Shown: positions 1 to 8,715 of the stretch, one piece after another
Numbering within the stretch: the first letter of the stretch is position 1
How the letters are laid out: the number at the start of each line of letters is the position of its first letter
Notes under the pieces: model-generated
The model's database searches: none
What the model was told of the DNA's origin: nothing
The model's input: the letters and a program-made list of their open reading frames with translations, nothing else
Made by a program: the position numbers and the translations under genes
DNA from: Anoxynatronum sibiricum
GTDB lineage: Bacteria > Bacillota > Clostridia > Peptostreptococcales > Tindalliaceae
Assembly: GCF_039414295.1 (NCBI RefSeq)
Contig: NZ_JBCITM010000022.1
Coordinates: forward strand, 4,414-68,413
Direction of reading: 5' to 3'
Length of the DNA: 64,000 nt

Positions 1-1
1 T

Positions 2-64
2 CATGAAGGTGATAGGGTGAATGTTCAGTTTGATTTGCCCAGTGTACGTCTGCTACAAGATTAA
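2..64 (+). CDS. 3' end of an upstream gene, probably an ABC transporter ATPase
   Basis: An open frame enters from the left edge, reads about 20 codons and stops at TAA (62-64). The tail (HEGDRVNVQFDLPSVRLLQD) resembles the last strand of the TOBE domain that ends many sugar-type ABC ATPases, where a G-D-x-V-x-x-x-F-x-x-x-x-x-x-L pattern precedes the stop. Only the tail is visible, so the family call is tentative. The next gene starts 35 bases later and may share its transcript. Confidence 0.4.
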   Translation, partial: HEGDRVNVQFDLPSVRLLQD

Positions 65-99
65 TGACATTTTGAAACTAAATCAAATGAGGTGGTTTT

Positions 100-921
100 G
101 TGCACTATCGCCTGGTGGCCTCTGATGTTGACGGCACATTGATTGATGAAGATGGGACGGTGAACCGGAACACCCTGGAACTCATGAAACGGTTTCGAGA
201 GCAGGGGGGGTACCTGACGATTGCAACAGGGCGCATGAAAGAAGCAGTTGTTCCTCTGGCTCGGACAATCGGCGTCAATGCTCCCCTTATTCTTTACAAT
301 GGAGGGGTTATCACCGAACTGGAAGGTTCTCGTCATTTGGTGGAAAGCTTTCTTGACTCAAAAGAAGCCATGGCCTCCATCATGCTGGCGGAAGCCATGG
401 GAGTGGGGATATTGTTATATCACCAGGGAAATGCCTACACCCAACAGAAAACGACACTCATATGCCAGCATAACGAAAAAGAGAAGGTATCCTGTCAAGT
501 TGTTGATATGATTGAACCATTGGTGAAAAAAGGATTGACTAAAATTCTCTATATCGCAGATGAACACATTATTGACAAGCTCCATGAAGCTCATTGTTCA
601 ATAAAGGCGGATTCGTGGAATCTGATACGTTCTGAAACCACATACCTGGAACTGCTGCCCCAAGGAGTATCCAAAGGGAATGCCCTTAGAATGCTGGGAG
701 AGATGCTGCAGGTTTCCATGAAAGAAACGGTTGCCTTGGGTGATGAGAGGAATGATCTTTCTATGATTCAGGTTGCGGGAGTTGGTGTGGCCGTTCAGAA
801 TGCCAATCCGAAGTTGAAAGCATGCGCTGATGTGGTGACCAGAGAACAACGAAGCAGTGGTGTTGGAGAGATTCTACAACGGATTCTGCAGGGTGAATTA
901 TTGATCAACAATGAGGAATAG
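100..921 (+). CDS. Cof-type HAD-IIB family phosphatase
   Basis: The product (273 aa) is a soluble haloacid-dehalogenase hydrolase of the Cof/YwpJ group, which dephosphorylates sugar phosphates or nucleotide-like substrates; the substrate cannot be read from sequence. Motif I is DVDGTLID at about residues 9-16, with the nucleophile Asp and the general acid two residues on. The C-terminal motif IV is GDERNDLSM, and the interposed region has the size of a C2B cap. Translation starts at GTG 100 after an AATGAGGTGG ribosome site. The PfkB-type kinase gene follows 19 bases after the stop, so the two are probably co-transcribed as a kinase/phosphatase pair. Confidence 0.85.
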   Translation: MHYRLVASDVDGTLIDEDGTVNRNTLELMKRFREQGGYLTIATGRMKEAVVPLARTIGVNAPLILYNGGVITELEGSRHLVESFLDSKEAMASIMLAEAMGVGILLYHQGNAYTQQKTTLICQHNEKEKVSCQVVDMIEPLVKKGLTKILYIADEHIIDKLHEAHCSIKADSWNLIRSETTYLELLPQGVSKGNALRMLGEMLQVSMKETVALGDERNDLSMIQVAGVGVAVQNANPKLKACADVVTREQRSSGVGEILQRILQGELLINNEE

Positions 922-940
922 CAGTCGGAAGGAGGATTCG

Positions 941-1825
941 ATGAATCATACAGTAAAATTTGACACATTTGTGATTGGACATGTGTCTTTGGACTGCAAT
1001 ATTTATCAGGGCCAGGAAAGGCGAAGTTTTGGCGGAGCTGTGGTTTACAGTTCTCATGCTGCTGTGGCTGGTGGATGGCGGGTGGGGGTGCTGACAAAAA
1101 CGTCAGAAGAAGATCGAAAGATGTTGGAAAACATTTTCAATGTCCCCCAAGAAAATTTGTTTCACACGGCATCACCGGTGACCACCTCCATCCGAAACGA
1201 ATACCTGACAGAAGACCGGGAGAGGAGAATTTGCACAGCTTTGCGGGTAGCGGCACCTTTTACAGTGGCAGATCTGCCGCCGGTGACCTCCAGCATCTAC
1301 CATTTAGGGGGTCTCATTGCCGGTGACTTTGATCAGGAGCTGTTGCCGGAGCTGGCATCAAGGGGAAAACTGGCGGTGGACGTACAGGCATTCCTTCGCC
1401 GAAATGAGGGAGGCAGCATGGTGTTTCGCGACTGGGAAGAGAAACGCAAATGGCTGCCATACATTGACTATCTTAAAACAGATGCGGCAGAGGCTGAAAT
1501 CATGACTGGGGAAGCGGATCGTTCAAAAGCGGCGAAAATGCTCCTGGAATGGGGCGCCAAAGAAGTGATGATCACCCATAACACAGAAGTGTTGGTGCAG
1601 AACCGTGACGAAAGGGCGGTGGTTCCATTGAAACCCCGCAACCTGACTGGAAGAACCGGTAGAGGCGACAGTTGTTTTAGTGCCTATATCACAGAAAGGC
1701 TGGAAAAGCAAATGGAAAGAGCAGCTCGTTATGCTGCAGCACTGGTGTCACTGAAAATGGAAAAACCGGAGCCTTTTAGTGGGAACAGGAACGATGTGGA
1801 AGACTACCTCGAGCACTTCTATTAA
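941..1825 (+). CDS. PfkB (ribokinase) family carbohydrate kinase
   Basis: The 294-aa product belongs to the PfkB/ribokinase fold, which phosphorylates sugars or nucleosides with ATP. The N-terminal part carries the glycine-rich sugar-binding stretch (FGGAVVYSSHAAVAGG). The C-terminal signature is TGRTGRGDSCFSAY, in which the usual GAGD anion hole reads GRGD and the catalytic Asp is kept. The ATG at 941 is chosen because GGAAGGAGG lies just upstream; the open frame reaches back to 911 without a ribosome site. Substrate unknown. A strong hairpin ends the transcript after the stop. Confidence 0.8.
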   Translation: MNHTVKFDTFVIGHVSLDCNIYQGQERRSFGGAVVYSSHAAVAGGWRVGVLTKTSEEDRKMLENIFNVPQENLFHTASPVTTSIRNEYLTEDRERRICTALRVAAPFTVADLPPVTSSIYHLGGLIAGDFDQELLPELASRGKLAVDVQAFLRRNEGGSMVFRDWEEKRKWLPYIDYLKTDAAEAEIMTGEADRSKAAKMLLEWGAKEVMITHNTEVLVQNRDERAVVPLKPRNLTGRTGRGDSCFSAYITERLEKQMERAARYAAALVSLKMEKPEPFSGNRNDVEDYLEHFY

Positions 1826-1850
1826 TTAGTTTTATGCTTCTTCCCCCATT

Positions 1851-1900
1851 GGCACTCCATGATAACGGGCAGTTACCGTTAACATTGGAGTGCCGTTCTT
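1851..1900 (+). terminator. Rho-independent terminator after the PfkB gene
   Basis: GGCACTCCA (1851-1859) pairs with TGGAGTGCC (1886-1894), and an inner TAACGG/CCGTTA pair extends the stem. TTCTTT follows. A possible GTG start for the next gene at 1890 lies inside this stem, which argues for the later TTG start at 1926. Confidence 0.75.
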
Positions 1901-1925
1901 TCATAATGAGAAAGAGGGTGATGAG

Positions 1926-2717
1926 TTGTATACAGGAGAATTAATGGTCAGATTGTTGCTGTCAGCATTTATGGGAGGACTCATCGGAATGGAGCGGGAA
2001 GCCAACAATCGGCCGGCGGGTCTACGTACCCATGTATTGGTAACACTGGGATCCTCTTTAATTATGATGTTATCCATGTTTGGGTTTAATGGAGCACAAG
2101 TCGTGCAGGCTCAAGGAGACCCTGCACGGCTTGCGGCTCAAGTAGTCAGTGGTATTGGATTTCTTGGAGCGGGAACGATTCTGAGAACAGAGAATAAAGT
2201 GAGCGGGCTCACCACTGCTGCCAGCCTCTGGGTGTGTGGTGGAATAGGTCTGGCCATTGGTAATGGATTTTATGCAGGTGGATTGGCAACAGCTATGATT
2301 GTTCTTTTTACCTTGAGGGGACTGGGGTTCGTTGAAAAAAAAGTTTTCAGGAAAAAATATCGGGTGTTGATCATTCAGTTCCGTGAAAGGCCCGGAATCA
2401 TTGGAGATGTAGGTCAGGTACTTGGACATCATCGAATTCTCATAAAAGATATTCGGCTTTTAGGAGACGACGAGACGGACGATGAGGATTCAATAGGAGT
2501 TTGTTTGACGGAAGCATACTTCACTGTCAAGCTGCCTGCAGATTATACTGGCAAGAAATTCTTTCATGAGCTGCTGAATATTTCCCACTTGATCTGTGCC
2601 CAGTGGGAGGATGGCAAAAAAAGATATCCACCAGAAAAAAACCACCAGTCATATAAAGTGCTGGGAGATGAAGATGTTGAAATCGGTGCTCACAATTCCA
2701 CTCATCAGCAACATTAA
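1926..2717 (+). CDS. MgtC/SapB family membrane protein, paralogue 1
   Basis: The product (263 aa from TTG 1926, after GAGGGTGATG) has the MgtC/SapB domain: about five membrane segments in the first 150 residues with the hallmark GMEREANNRPAGLRTHVLV (about residues 20-38) and GIGFLGAGTILR. A soluble ACT-like domain follows, interrupted by an acidic stretch (DDETDDEDS). MgtC proteins influence Mg2+ homeostasis and virulence in enterobacteria; the biochemical role in Clostridia is unknown. A close paralogue lies at 15713-16462, with near-identical membrane cores and divergent acidic linkers. Both start with TTG. Confidence 0.88.
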   Translation: MYTGELMVRLLLSAFMGGLIGMEREANNRPAGLRTHVLVTLGSSLIMMLSMFGFNGAQVVQAQGDPARLAAQVVSGIGFLGAGTILRTENKVSGLTTAASLWVCGGIGLAIGNGFYAGGLATAMIVLFTLRGLGFVEKKVFRKKYRVLIIQFRERPGIIGDVGQVLGHHRILIKDIRLLGDDETDDEDSIGVCLTEAYFTVKLPADYTGKKFFHELLNISHLICAQWEDGKKRYPPEKNHQSYKVLGDEDVEIGAHNSTHQQH

Positions 2718-2774
2718 CTAAAAGGAGCTACAGTAAAAAGCCAACGAGAATAGATCAGCTCGTGGGTATTGGTA

Positions 2775-2780
2775 TATAAT
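2775..2780 (+). promoter_or_regulatory. Probable -10 element upstream of glpK
   Basis: A perfect TATAAT lies 27 bases before the glpK start. The -35 region is poor, so an activator or an extended contact may be needed. No GlpP-type leader terminator is seen in front of glpK, unlike the two glp leaders downstream. Confidence 0.45.
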
Positions 2781-2806
2781 GAGAGGGTGAAAGGGGTGAC
2801 GAATGG

Positions 2807-4306
2807 ATGAAGCAATACATCATGGCACTGGACCAGGGAACCACCAGTTCACGAGCCCTTCTGTTTAACCGCCAGGGAGACGTGTGCGGTATGGCCCAAA
2901 AGGAGTTCCTGCAACGCTATCCCCAACCCGGGTGGGTGGAACATGATCCCATGGAAATATGGGGAACACAGAGCGGCGTGGCTCGGGAAGTGTTGGAAAA
3001 AACCGGGATTCGCCCCGAAGAAATTGCCGCCATTGGCATCACCAACCAACGGGAAACCACCGTGGTATGGCATCGGGAAACAGGCCGGCCGGTGCACCAC
3101 GCCATTGTATGGCAATGCCGACGCACGGCAGAAATGTGCGACAGACTCAAAGAACAGGGACTGGAAGAAACCATCAAAAGGAAAACCGGTCTGGTGGTGG
3201 ATGCCTACTTTTCAGGCACCAAGATCAAATGGATTTTGGATCATGTGCCCGGAGCCCGGGAAATGGCCGTAAAAGGAGACCTTCTCTTTGGCACCATCGA
3301 CACCTGGCTTATCTGGAACCTGACCCGGGGAGAAGTGCATGCCACTGATTACTCCAATGCTTCCCGCACCATGCTCTTCAATATTCACACCGGAGAATGG
3401 GATGAAGAGCTGCTGACTTTGCTGGAAATCCCGCCGGCCATGATGCCGGAGGTGAAGGACTCCAGTGGGATCTACGGCTATACTGATCCCCGCACCTTCG
3501 GCGGCGCCCGCATCCCCATTAGCGGTGTGGCAGGGGATCAGCAGGCGGCTCTTTTTGGGCAAACCTGCTTCCGGCAGGGCATGGTGAAGAACACCTATGG
3601 CACCGGCTGTTTTCTGTTAATGAATACGGGTGAAACACCCATCCCCTCCTCCCACGGGCTGTTGACCACCATCGCCTGGGGAATCGACGGGCAGCTCACC
3701 TATGCCCTGGAGGGCAGTATTTTTGTGGCAGGTGCTGTCATTCAGTGGCTTCGTGATGAACTGCGCCTGATTCGGGATGCGGCAGAAACAGAAGCCATGG
3801 CACTGAAAGTGCCTGACAATGGCGGTGTGTACCTGGTGCCTGCTTTTGTCGGTCTGGGAGCTCCCCACTGGGACATGTACGCCCGGGGCACCATGGTGGG
3901 CCTTACCCGGGGCACCAAAGCCGAACATTTGGTGAGAGCAGCGCTGGAATCCATTGCCTACCAGACCTGCGACATACTGGAAGCCATGGCAGATGACGCA
4001 GGTATCAGCATTCCTGCCCTGAAGGTGGATGGGGGTGCGGCTCAGAATGATTTCCTGATGCAATTTCAGGCAGATATGCTGCAGGTCCCGGTGTGGCGTC
4101 CCTTAAAAGTGGAGAGCACTGCACAAGGTGCTGCTTTTCTGGCGGGGCTGGCCGTTGACTTCTGGCAAAACCAGCAGGAACTGTCTCTATTGCAGCAGGA
4201 AGATCACGTCTTTGAACCCGCGATGGAACCGGCTGAAAGGAAACGGCAACTCAGCCAGTGGCGTCGGGCGGTTCAGCGCTCTTTTCAGTGGGAACAAGGG
4301 GAATAA
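2807..4306 (+). CDS. glpK: Glycerol kinase
   Basis: The 499-aa product phosphorylates glycerol to sn-glycerol-3-phosphate with ATP. It is full length for the FGGY family. Diagnostic segments are the N-terminal ATP/phosphate loop DQGTTSSRALLFN, the glycerol-binding NQRETTVVW and CRRT region, GVAGDQQAALFGQ in the middle, and the C-terminal KVDGGAAQNDFLMQFQAD. The gene opens a 12.7-kb glycerol/G3P district (phosphodiesterase, GlpP, G3P dehydrogenase), so it supplies the G3P those genes sense or oxidise. No glycerol facilitator gene (glpF) is visible in the window. Confidence 0.97.
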   Translation: MKQYIMALDQGTTSSRALLFNRQGDVCGMAQKEFLQRYPQPGWVEHDPMEIWGTQSGVAREVLEKTGIRPEEIAAIGITNQRETTVVWHRETGRPVHHAIVWQCRRTAEMCDRLKEQGLEETIKRKTGLVVDAYFSGTKIKWILDHVPGAREMAVKGDLLFGTIDTWLIWNLTRGEVHATDYSNASRTMLFNIHTGEWDEELLTLLEIPPAMMPEVKDSSGIYGYTDPRTFGGARIPISGVAGDQQAALFGQTCFRQGMVKNTYGTGCFLLMNTGETPIPSSHGLLTTIAWGIDGQLTYALEGSIFVAGAVIQWLRDELRLIRDAAETEAMALKVPDNGGVYLVPAFVGLGAPHWDMYARGTMVGLTRGTKAEHLVRAALESIAYQTCDILEAMADDAGISIPALKVDGGAAQNDFLMQFQADMLQVPVWRPLKVESTAQGAAFLAGLAVDFWQNQQELSLLQQEDHVFEPAMEPAERKRQLSQWRRAVQRSFQWEQGE

Positions 4307-4380
4307 AAGACCCTTGCACCATGAAAATGCGGGGACGACTACTCAGATGGATGAAAATTTGATATAATAAAAGGGCAATA

Positions 4381-4565
4381 GAAGGTCTGTGGTTGAAAGT
4401 CCATGCCAGTCGCAGGCGAAAGGACCCACGTAACGCAGCCACATGTGCTGCTGATCATGGTGCGGCTTAGGAGTAAGCCCTGCCGGGATCAAACCCGAGA
4501 GAAGCGGCGTGACGGCAAACCCGGAGCAAGGCTTCCAGCAGGCGAGTGTGGGGTCAAAGACCAGG
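4381..4565 (+). ncRNA. Structured non-coding RNA candidate (possibly raiA-motif family)
   Basis: A gene-free region downstream of TATAAT (4363-4368) folds compactly. GGTCT (4384-4388) closes with AGACC (4558-4562). A first arm stacks GTGG/CCAC, GTCC/GGAC and GCC/GGC. A second hairpin is GCAGC/GCTGC (4435-4451), a third GGCTTA/TAAGCC (4464-4479), a fourth CGGG/CCCG. Short single-stranded A/G-rich patches of the kind conserved in complex RNAs (GAAAGTCC, GTAACGC, GGCAAACCCGGAGCAAGG) lie between. A T-run (4581-4590) may mark the end. Some patches recall RNase P RNA, but the element is too short. Size and style fit the clostridial raiA motif, which I cannot verify from memory. Confidence 0.55.
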
Positions 4566-4609
4566 TCAGCTTCTATTGTTCTTTTTTTTTGCCTTTTTCC
4601 ATGGAATGA

Positions 4610-4634
4610 CAGCATACTGCTGACAGGTGCCTGT
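4610..4634 (+). promoter_or_regulatory. Candidate upstream activator site for the sigma-54 promoter
   Basis: Two adjacent dyads, CAGCATACTGCTG (4610-4622; five-base arms) and ACAGGTGCCTGT (4623-4634; five-base arms), lie about 130-155 bases upstream of the -24 element, a normal distance for an enhancer bound by a NtrC-type activator. Half-sites of the first dyad recur in CTGCTGTCAGCAG (4799-4811). Assignment to the activator at 10159 is inference. Confidence 0.35.
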
Positions 4635-4762
4635 GACATCCCCCCCCCTTGTTGGGAAATTTTACCAGCCTGTCGTTGATGAAGGTGGTGGTTTTGGTAA
4701 AAAAAACCAGACGATGCAGGGAAAAAAGACTGAAAATGCTGATTAAGCAACTGATTCCAACA

Positions 4763-4779
4763 TTGGCACAGTCTTTGCA
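4763..4779 (+). promoter_or_regulatory. Sigma-54 (-24/-12) promoter of the phosphodiesterase/ABC operon
   Basis: TTGGCACAGTCTTTGCA matches the sigma-54 consensus TGGCAC-N5-TTGCW at every conserved base, with exactly 10 bases between the GG and GC doublets. It lies 66 bases before the start of the phosphodiesterase gene. A PAS-AAA+-Fis sigma-54 activator is encoded immediately beyond the operon it would serve. Confidence 0.85.
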
Positions 4780-4844
4780 GTAGATACATGATGACCATCT
4801 GCTGTCAGCAGGGAAAGAAGAAACAGTAATGGAGGTGCGGGGTT

Positions 4845-5582
4845 TTGGAGAATGAGCTGGTGATATTTGGGCATCGGGGTTACTCGGGAGTGGCTCCGGA
4901 AAATACCATGGCTGCCTTTGAAAAAGCACTAAAAGCCGGTGCAGATGGGTTTGAGCTTGATGTTCACTTAACCAAAGAGGGTGAACTGGTGGTGTGCCAC
5001 GATGAACTGCTGGATCGAACCACCAATGGAACCGGACTCATCATGGACAAGACCCTGACAGAACTGAAACAGCTGGATGCAGGGGGATGGTATGGTGAGG
5101 CTTACCGAAATCAATCGATACCGACACTTCGGGAAGCACTGCAATTGATTGTGGGAAAAAAGTCGCTGGTGAACATTGAGCTGAAAAACAGCCTGATCTG
5201 GTATGAGGGCATTGAAGAGAGCGTGATTCAGCTGATTCATGAAATGAATGTGCAAAATCAAATCATCCTTTCCTCTTTCAATCACAATTCCATTCTCAGA
5301 GTGAAGCAGCTGGATAACACTCTTCAGACCGGCGTCCTGTATTCATGTGTCCTGGTGGAGCCCTGGGAGTATGTGAGTCGAATAGGTGCCTCCTCAGTTC
5401 ATCCCAGTCTGCTTTCCATTAATCGGGAAATCGTTGACAAATGCCACGAGAAAGGTCTGAAAGTCTACCCCTTCTTCGACGGCGGTTACGAGGAAATGAG
5501 TCATGTCACGAAAGAAGAGCTGATGACGCTGGGAGTCGACGGTATTTTCACCAACTACATTCATCGCTATGTATCTGAGTAA
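4845..5582 (+). CDS. ugpQ: Glycerophosphodiester phosphodiesterase, cytoplasmic type
   Basis: The product (245 aa) hydrolyses glycerophosphodiesters to G3P and an alcohol. It has the GDPD TIM-barrel signatures: HRGYSGVAPENTMAAF near the N-terminus (catalytic His, then the ENT metal ligand), GFELDVHLTKEGELVVCHD (ELD metal ligands and second catalytic His), and NIELK further on. No signal peptide is present, so it acts in the cytoplasm on imported substrate, like UgpQ. Translation starts at TTG 4845 after GGAGGTG. It is the first gene after the sigma-54 promoter, and the ABC importer genes follow, implying import of phosphodiesters or breakdown of related products. Confidence 0.9.
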   Translation: MENELVIFGHRGYSGVAPENTMAAFEKALKAGADGFELDVHLTKEGELVVCHDELLDRTTNGTGLIMDKTLTELKQLDAGGWYGEAYRNQSIPTLREALQLIVGKKSLVNIELKNSLIWYEGIEESVIQLIHEMNVQNQIILSSFNHNSILRVKQLDNTLQTGVLYSCVLVEPWEYVSRIGASSVHPSLLSINREIVDKCHEKGLKVYPFFDGGYEEMSHVTKEELMTLGVDGIFTNYIHRYVSE

Positions 5583-5585
5583 TAG

Positions 5586-5651
5586 AGCGGCATGGCCCCC
5601 TTTTCAGAGGATAAACGGCAGAGATAACAATCATCACAGGGGGTTGCCGCT
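5586..5651 (+). other. Long-range stem-loop between the phosphodiesterase and ABC ATPase genes
   Basis: AGCGGCA (5586-5592) plus CCCCC (5596-5600) pair with GGGGG (5639-5643) plus TGCCGCT (5645-5651). No T-run follows, so it is more likely a processing or mRNA-stability element than a terminator. The intergenic gap is 131 bases. Confidence 0.4.
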
Positions 5652-5713
5652 GTCGGAACACAGCCAGTCTTGCAGAAAAAAACAGAACTGATCAGTTAAC
5701 TGGAGGGAACGAT

Positions 5714-6799
5714 ATGGCACGATTAACCATCAACAACCTGGTGAAACGGTTTGGGGATTTCACCGCCATCGACAATTTGAGTCTGGATATCGCAGACGGT
5801 GAGTTTATAACGCTGCTGGGCCCGTCAGGGTGCGGTAAAACCACCACACTGAGAAGTATTGCCGGCTTCATTGAGCCTGATGAAGGTGACATTCTCTTTG
5901 ATCAAAAGCGGGTCAACGACATTCCGCCCAACAAGCGGTCCACCGCCATGGTGTTTCAAAGTTATGCCCTTTTTCCCCATATGACGGTGAAAAAGAACAT
6001 TGCTTTCGGGTTGAAAATGAAAAAAGTGAATAAGACAGAAGCTGAGAAGCGAATTTCGGAAGCCATTGAACTGGTAGGGCTCACAGGGCTTGAAGGGCGT
6101 TTTCCAAAAGAGCTCAGCGGCGGGCAGCAGCAGCGGGTGGCAGTGGCCAGAGCGCTGGTGATGCAACCCGACATTCTCTTGTTTGATGAACCACTCAGCA
6201 ATCTGGATGCCAAGCTTCGGGAGAAGATGAGGGTGGAAATACGGGAGCTTCAGCGCAAGCTGAAGATCACGGCCATCTATGTCACCCATGACCAGGCAGA
6301 AGCGCTGGTGATTTCAGACAGAGTGGTCATCATGAACAAGGGCGTGATTCAGCAAATTGGCAAACCCACAGATGTCTACAACCGGCCCAATTCAGCTTTT
6401 GTGGCAGATTTCATTGGTACGGCCAACTTCATTGACGGCACGGTGAAGGAAAAGCTGGAGGCAGATGCCTGGCTTTTGGAGACAGAAATTGGAAACATCA
6501 AAACCGTGACAGAATACCAGTTGGCACTGGGTGATCAAGTGCTGCTGAGTGTTCGACCGGAAGATCTGTTAATGGAAAAAGGCAGCGAAAATACCTTTCA
6601 GGGTGTGATCACCACGCAAACTTACATGGGGAACTTTGTGGATTACCATGTGGAGGTGGCTGGAAAATCCCTGCGGATTCAGTCAAATGGCAAGCAACTT
6701 TTCGAAGAGGGAGACAGTGTTCAGGTACATTTCAGACCTGAGGACTGCACAATTGTTGAAATGAAGGATGTGAATCAGCATGAAACTGCCCATCAGTAA
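5714..6799 (+). CDS. ABC transporter ATP-binding protein (Fe3+/polyamine-type)
   Basis: The 361-aa product is the ATPase of an importer of the PotA/FbpC/UgpC group. Walker A is GPSGCGKTTTL (about residues 36-46), the signature is LSGGQQQRVAVARAL, Walker B is ILLFDEPLSNLD, and a C-terminal TOBE domain of about 110 residues follows. It overlaps the first permease gene by 20 bases. The operon order ATPase-permease-permease-binding protein is that of the iron/polyamine/2-aminoethylphosphonate class. Substrate is not readable from the ATPase, but the upstream phosphodiesterase points to a phosphorylated glycerol compound. Confidence 0.92.
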   Translation: MARLTINNLVKRFGDFTAIDNLSLDIADGEFITLLGPSGCGKTTTLRSIAGFIEPDEGDILFDQKRVNDIPPNKRSTAMVFQSYALFPHMTVKKNIAFGLKMKKVNKTEAEKRISEAIELVGLTGLEGRFPKELSGGQQQRVAVARALVMQPDILLFDEPLSNLDAKLREKMRVEIRELQRKLKITAIYVTHDQAEALVISDRVVIMNKGVIQQIGKPTDVYNRPNSAFVADFIGTANFIDGTVKEKLEADAWLLETEIGNIKTVTEYQLALGDQVLLSVRPEDLLMEKGSENTFQGVITTQTYMGNFVDYHVEVAGKSLRIQSNGKQLFEEGDSVQVHFRPEDCTIVEMKDVNQHETAHQ

Positions 6800-7643
6800 A
6801 AAGAACCGCGAACGGTTAAACATTTTCCTGCTGCTGCTTCCCGGTGTGGGGTTCATTGCCTTTTTTTTCATCTCTTCCCTGATGACCACCGTGATTCGCA
6901 GTTTTCAGATGGATGGCATCGATGGTTACACCATTGCCAACTATAGCAAAGTGTTACAGCCCTATTTTCTGGATTCCATCCTCTATTCCATTTGGATTGG
7001 AATCTCATCAGCTTTTGGGTCCTTGCTGTTTGCCTTGCCCCTCTGTTTTCTCATGCGCAATCATTTTCGCGGCAAGAACCTGCTCAACAGCCTCATCAAG
7101 ATTCCCCTGTTTATACCGGCACTGGTGGCCACGTTTCTCATTGTCAACTTTCTGGCACCCCATGGCATGCTGAACCTGATCCTCATGCGGTTGAATCTCA
7201 TCCGGGAGCCGTTGAAACTGGTGCAGGACAAATACGGGATAGGCATCATGATCATCCAGATTTGGAAAAACATTCCCTTTCAGATGCTGATTATCATGGC
7301 AGTCATGGAAAGCATCAACCCGGCACTGGTGGATGCAGCCCGCAATCTGGGAGCCAACCGCTGGCAGGTGGCCCGCCATGTGCTGATTCCCCTTTCCATG
7401 CCCGGCATTCTGGTATCGGTGATTCTGGTATTCATCAGGGCTTACGGCGGATTCGAAATACCCAAACTGGCAGGTCCGGTGTATCCCATTGCACTGCCGG
7501 TGCTGATGCATACCTCCATTACAGAAATGTTTGACTGGGACACAGGTTCGGTGGTGGGTACCGTCATCATTATTTCGGCTATGATCATGGTGGCCATTTA
7601 CACCAAACTGGCCAAAAAAATTCAGGGAGGTGACATTGTCTGA
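6780..7643 (+). CDS. ABC transporter permease 1 (PotB-like)
   Basis: The 287-aa product is an inner-membrane permease of the binding-protein-dependent type, with about six membrane helices starting near residue 15 (FLLLLPGVGFIAFFFISSL). The EAA loop that docks on the ATPase reads AARNLGANRWQVARHVLIP near residue 195, with the conserved Gly. It overlaps the ATPase gene upstream and shares a base with the next start, so the genes are translationally coupled. It forms the membrane pore with the second permease. Confidence 0.9.
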   Translation: MKLPISKKNRERLNIFLLLLPGVGFIAFFFISSLMTTVIRSFQMDGIDGYTIANYSKVLQPYFLDSILYSIWIGISSAFGSLLFALPLCFLMRNHFRGKNLLNSLIKIPLFIPALVATFLIVNFLAPHGMLNLILMRLNLIREPLKLVQDKYGIGIMIIQIWKNIPFQMLIIMAVMESINPALVDAARNLGANRWQVARHVLIPLSMPGILVSVILVFIRAYGGFEIPKLAGPVYPIALPVLMHTSITEMFDWDTGSVVGTVIIISAMIMVAIYTKLAKKIQGGDIV

Positions 7644-8566
7644 TGAATCCTGAAAAGAACAATCAACTTCCAGTGGAAAACCCTGATAACGAGCATCGGC
7701 CAGATGATGACAAAGCAGGCGGTCTGTTCTGGTTTTTAAAAGGAAAACCCTTCAAGTTCAGCAAAATCCTGATTGTACTGGTCTTTATTCTGGTATTGAC
7801 CTCGGTGTTCATTCCGATTTTGGTGGCAGTTCTCTGGTCTTTTGTGGATCCGTCGGTGCCATGGTCTTACCCGGATATTTTTCCCAAGAGCTTTTCCCTC
7901 TACCACTGGCAGCATGTGCTGAAATATGGTGAAGTGATGCGGGCCATCACCACCAGCTTCATTGCTGCACCCATTACCACGGCGGTCTGTATTGTGCTGG
8001 CACTTCCCACATCCTATGTGCTTGGTCGCAAAAAGTTTCGGGGAAAAGGGCTGGCAAAACTCATTGTGCTGCTGCCCATCATCATGCCGGGGATTGTGGT
8101 GGCCATGAGCCTGGGACGCCTGCTGAATAACCTGCATTTGTCTCAGACATTTATTGGTCTGATCATCGCCCATACCCTCATTGGTATTCCCTACATGATT
8201 CGCACGGTGACCACCACCTTTGAGGCAATTCCCCAGGAGGTCATTGATGCAGCCTATGATCTGGGTGCCAGTCATTTTGATGTGGTGAAGGAAATTTACA
8301 TCCCCCTGGTTTTGCCCGGCATCTTTGCAGGAGGGGTATTTACCTTTATTTACAGCCTGGAAGAATTTATTCTCACATTTATTGTGGCCACACCCACTTA
8401 CCGAACAATCCCAACCCTGCTGTACTCCTATTTGGGGTATTTCTTTCAGCGCACAAATGCGTCAGTGGTGAGCATCATTCTGGTGGTGCCTGGAATTGTG
8501 ATTCTAATGGTGGCAGAGCGTTTCCTGAAAAAAGAATACCTCTCTTCAGGATTCGGAAAAATCTAA
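7643..8566 (+). CDS. ABC transporter permease 2 (PotC-like)
   Basis: The 307-aa product is the partner permease. A charged cytoplasmic N-terminus of about 40 residues, longer than usual for PotC/FbpB-type subunits, precedes the first helix (ILIVLVFILVLTSVFIPILV). The EAA loop is AYDLGASHFDVVKEIYIPL. Its start codon overlaps the stop of permease 1 by one base. A 149-base gap with a weak hairpin separates it from the binding-protein gene. Confidence 0.9.
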   Translation: MNPEKNNQLPVENPDNEHRPDDDKAGGLFWFLKGKPFKFSKILIVLVFILVLTSVFIPILVAVLWSFVDPSVPWSYPDIFPKSFSLYHWQHVLKYGEVMRAITTSFIAAPITTAVCIVLALPTSYVLGRKKFRGKGLAKLIVLLPIIMPGIVVAMSLGRLLNNLHLSQTFIGLIIAHTLIGIPYMIRTVTTTFEAIPQEVIDAAYDLGASHFDVVKEIYIPLVLPGIFAGGVFTFIYSLEEFILTFIVATPTYRTIPTLLYSYLGYFFQRTNASVVSIILVVPGIVILMVAERFLKKEYLSSGFGKI

Positions 8567-8715
8567 CACCATCTCACTGAAGGATGGAGGTGATGCATCA
8601 GCAGGCACAGTCTAAAGGAGTGACAGGAAGTGCAGGGAAAGCAGCTTCAGTGAATGATATGGAAAAGATGAAGGGGCTTTTGAAAATGAACATCAATCAA
8701 GAAGGGGGAACAGAA

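Noticed and set aside
2701..2806. GlpP-type leader upstream of glpK
   Set aside because: No terminator hairpin and no match to the shared leader pattern seen at 10043 and 12260.
4381..4565. RNase P RNA
   Set aside because: Patches such as GAAAGTCC and CCCGGAGCAAGG resemble it, but the element is about half the required length and lacks the conserved 3' half of the P4 helix.
8584..8715. Longer start for the binding lipoprotein
   Set aside because: The signal peptide and lipobox would be buried; the ribosome site for ATG 8716 is better.
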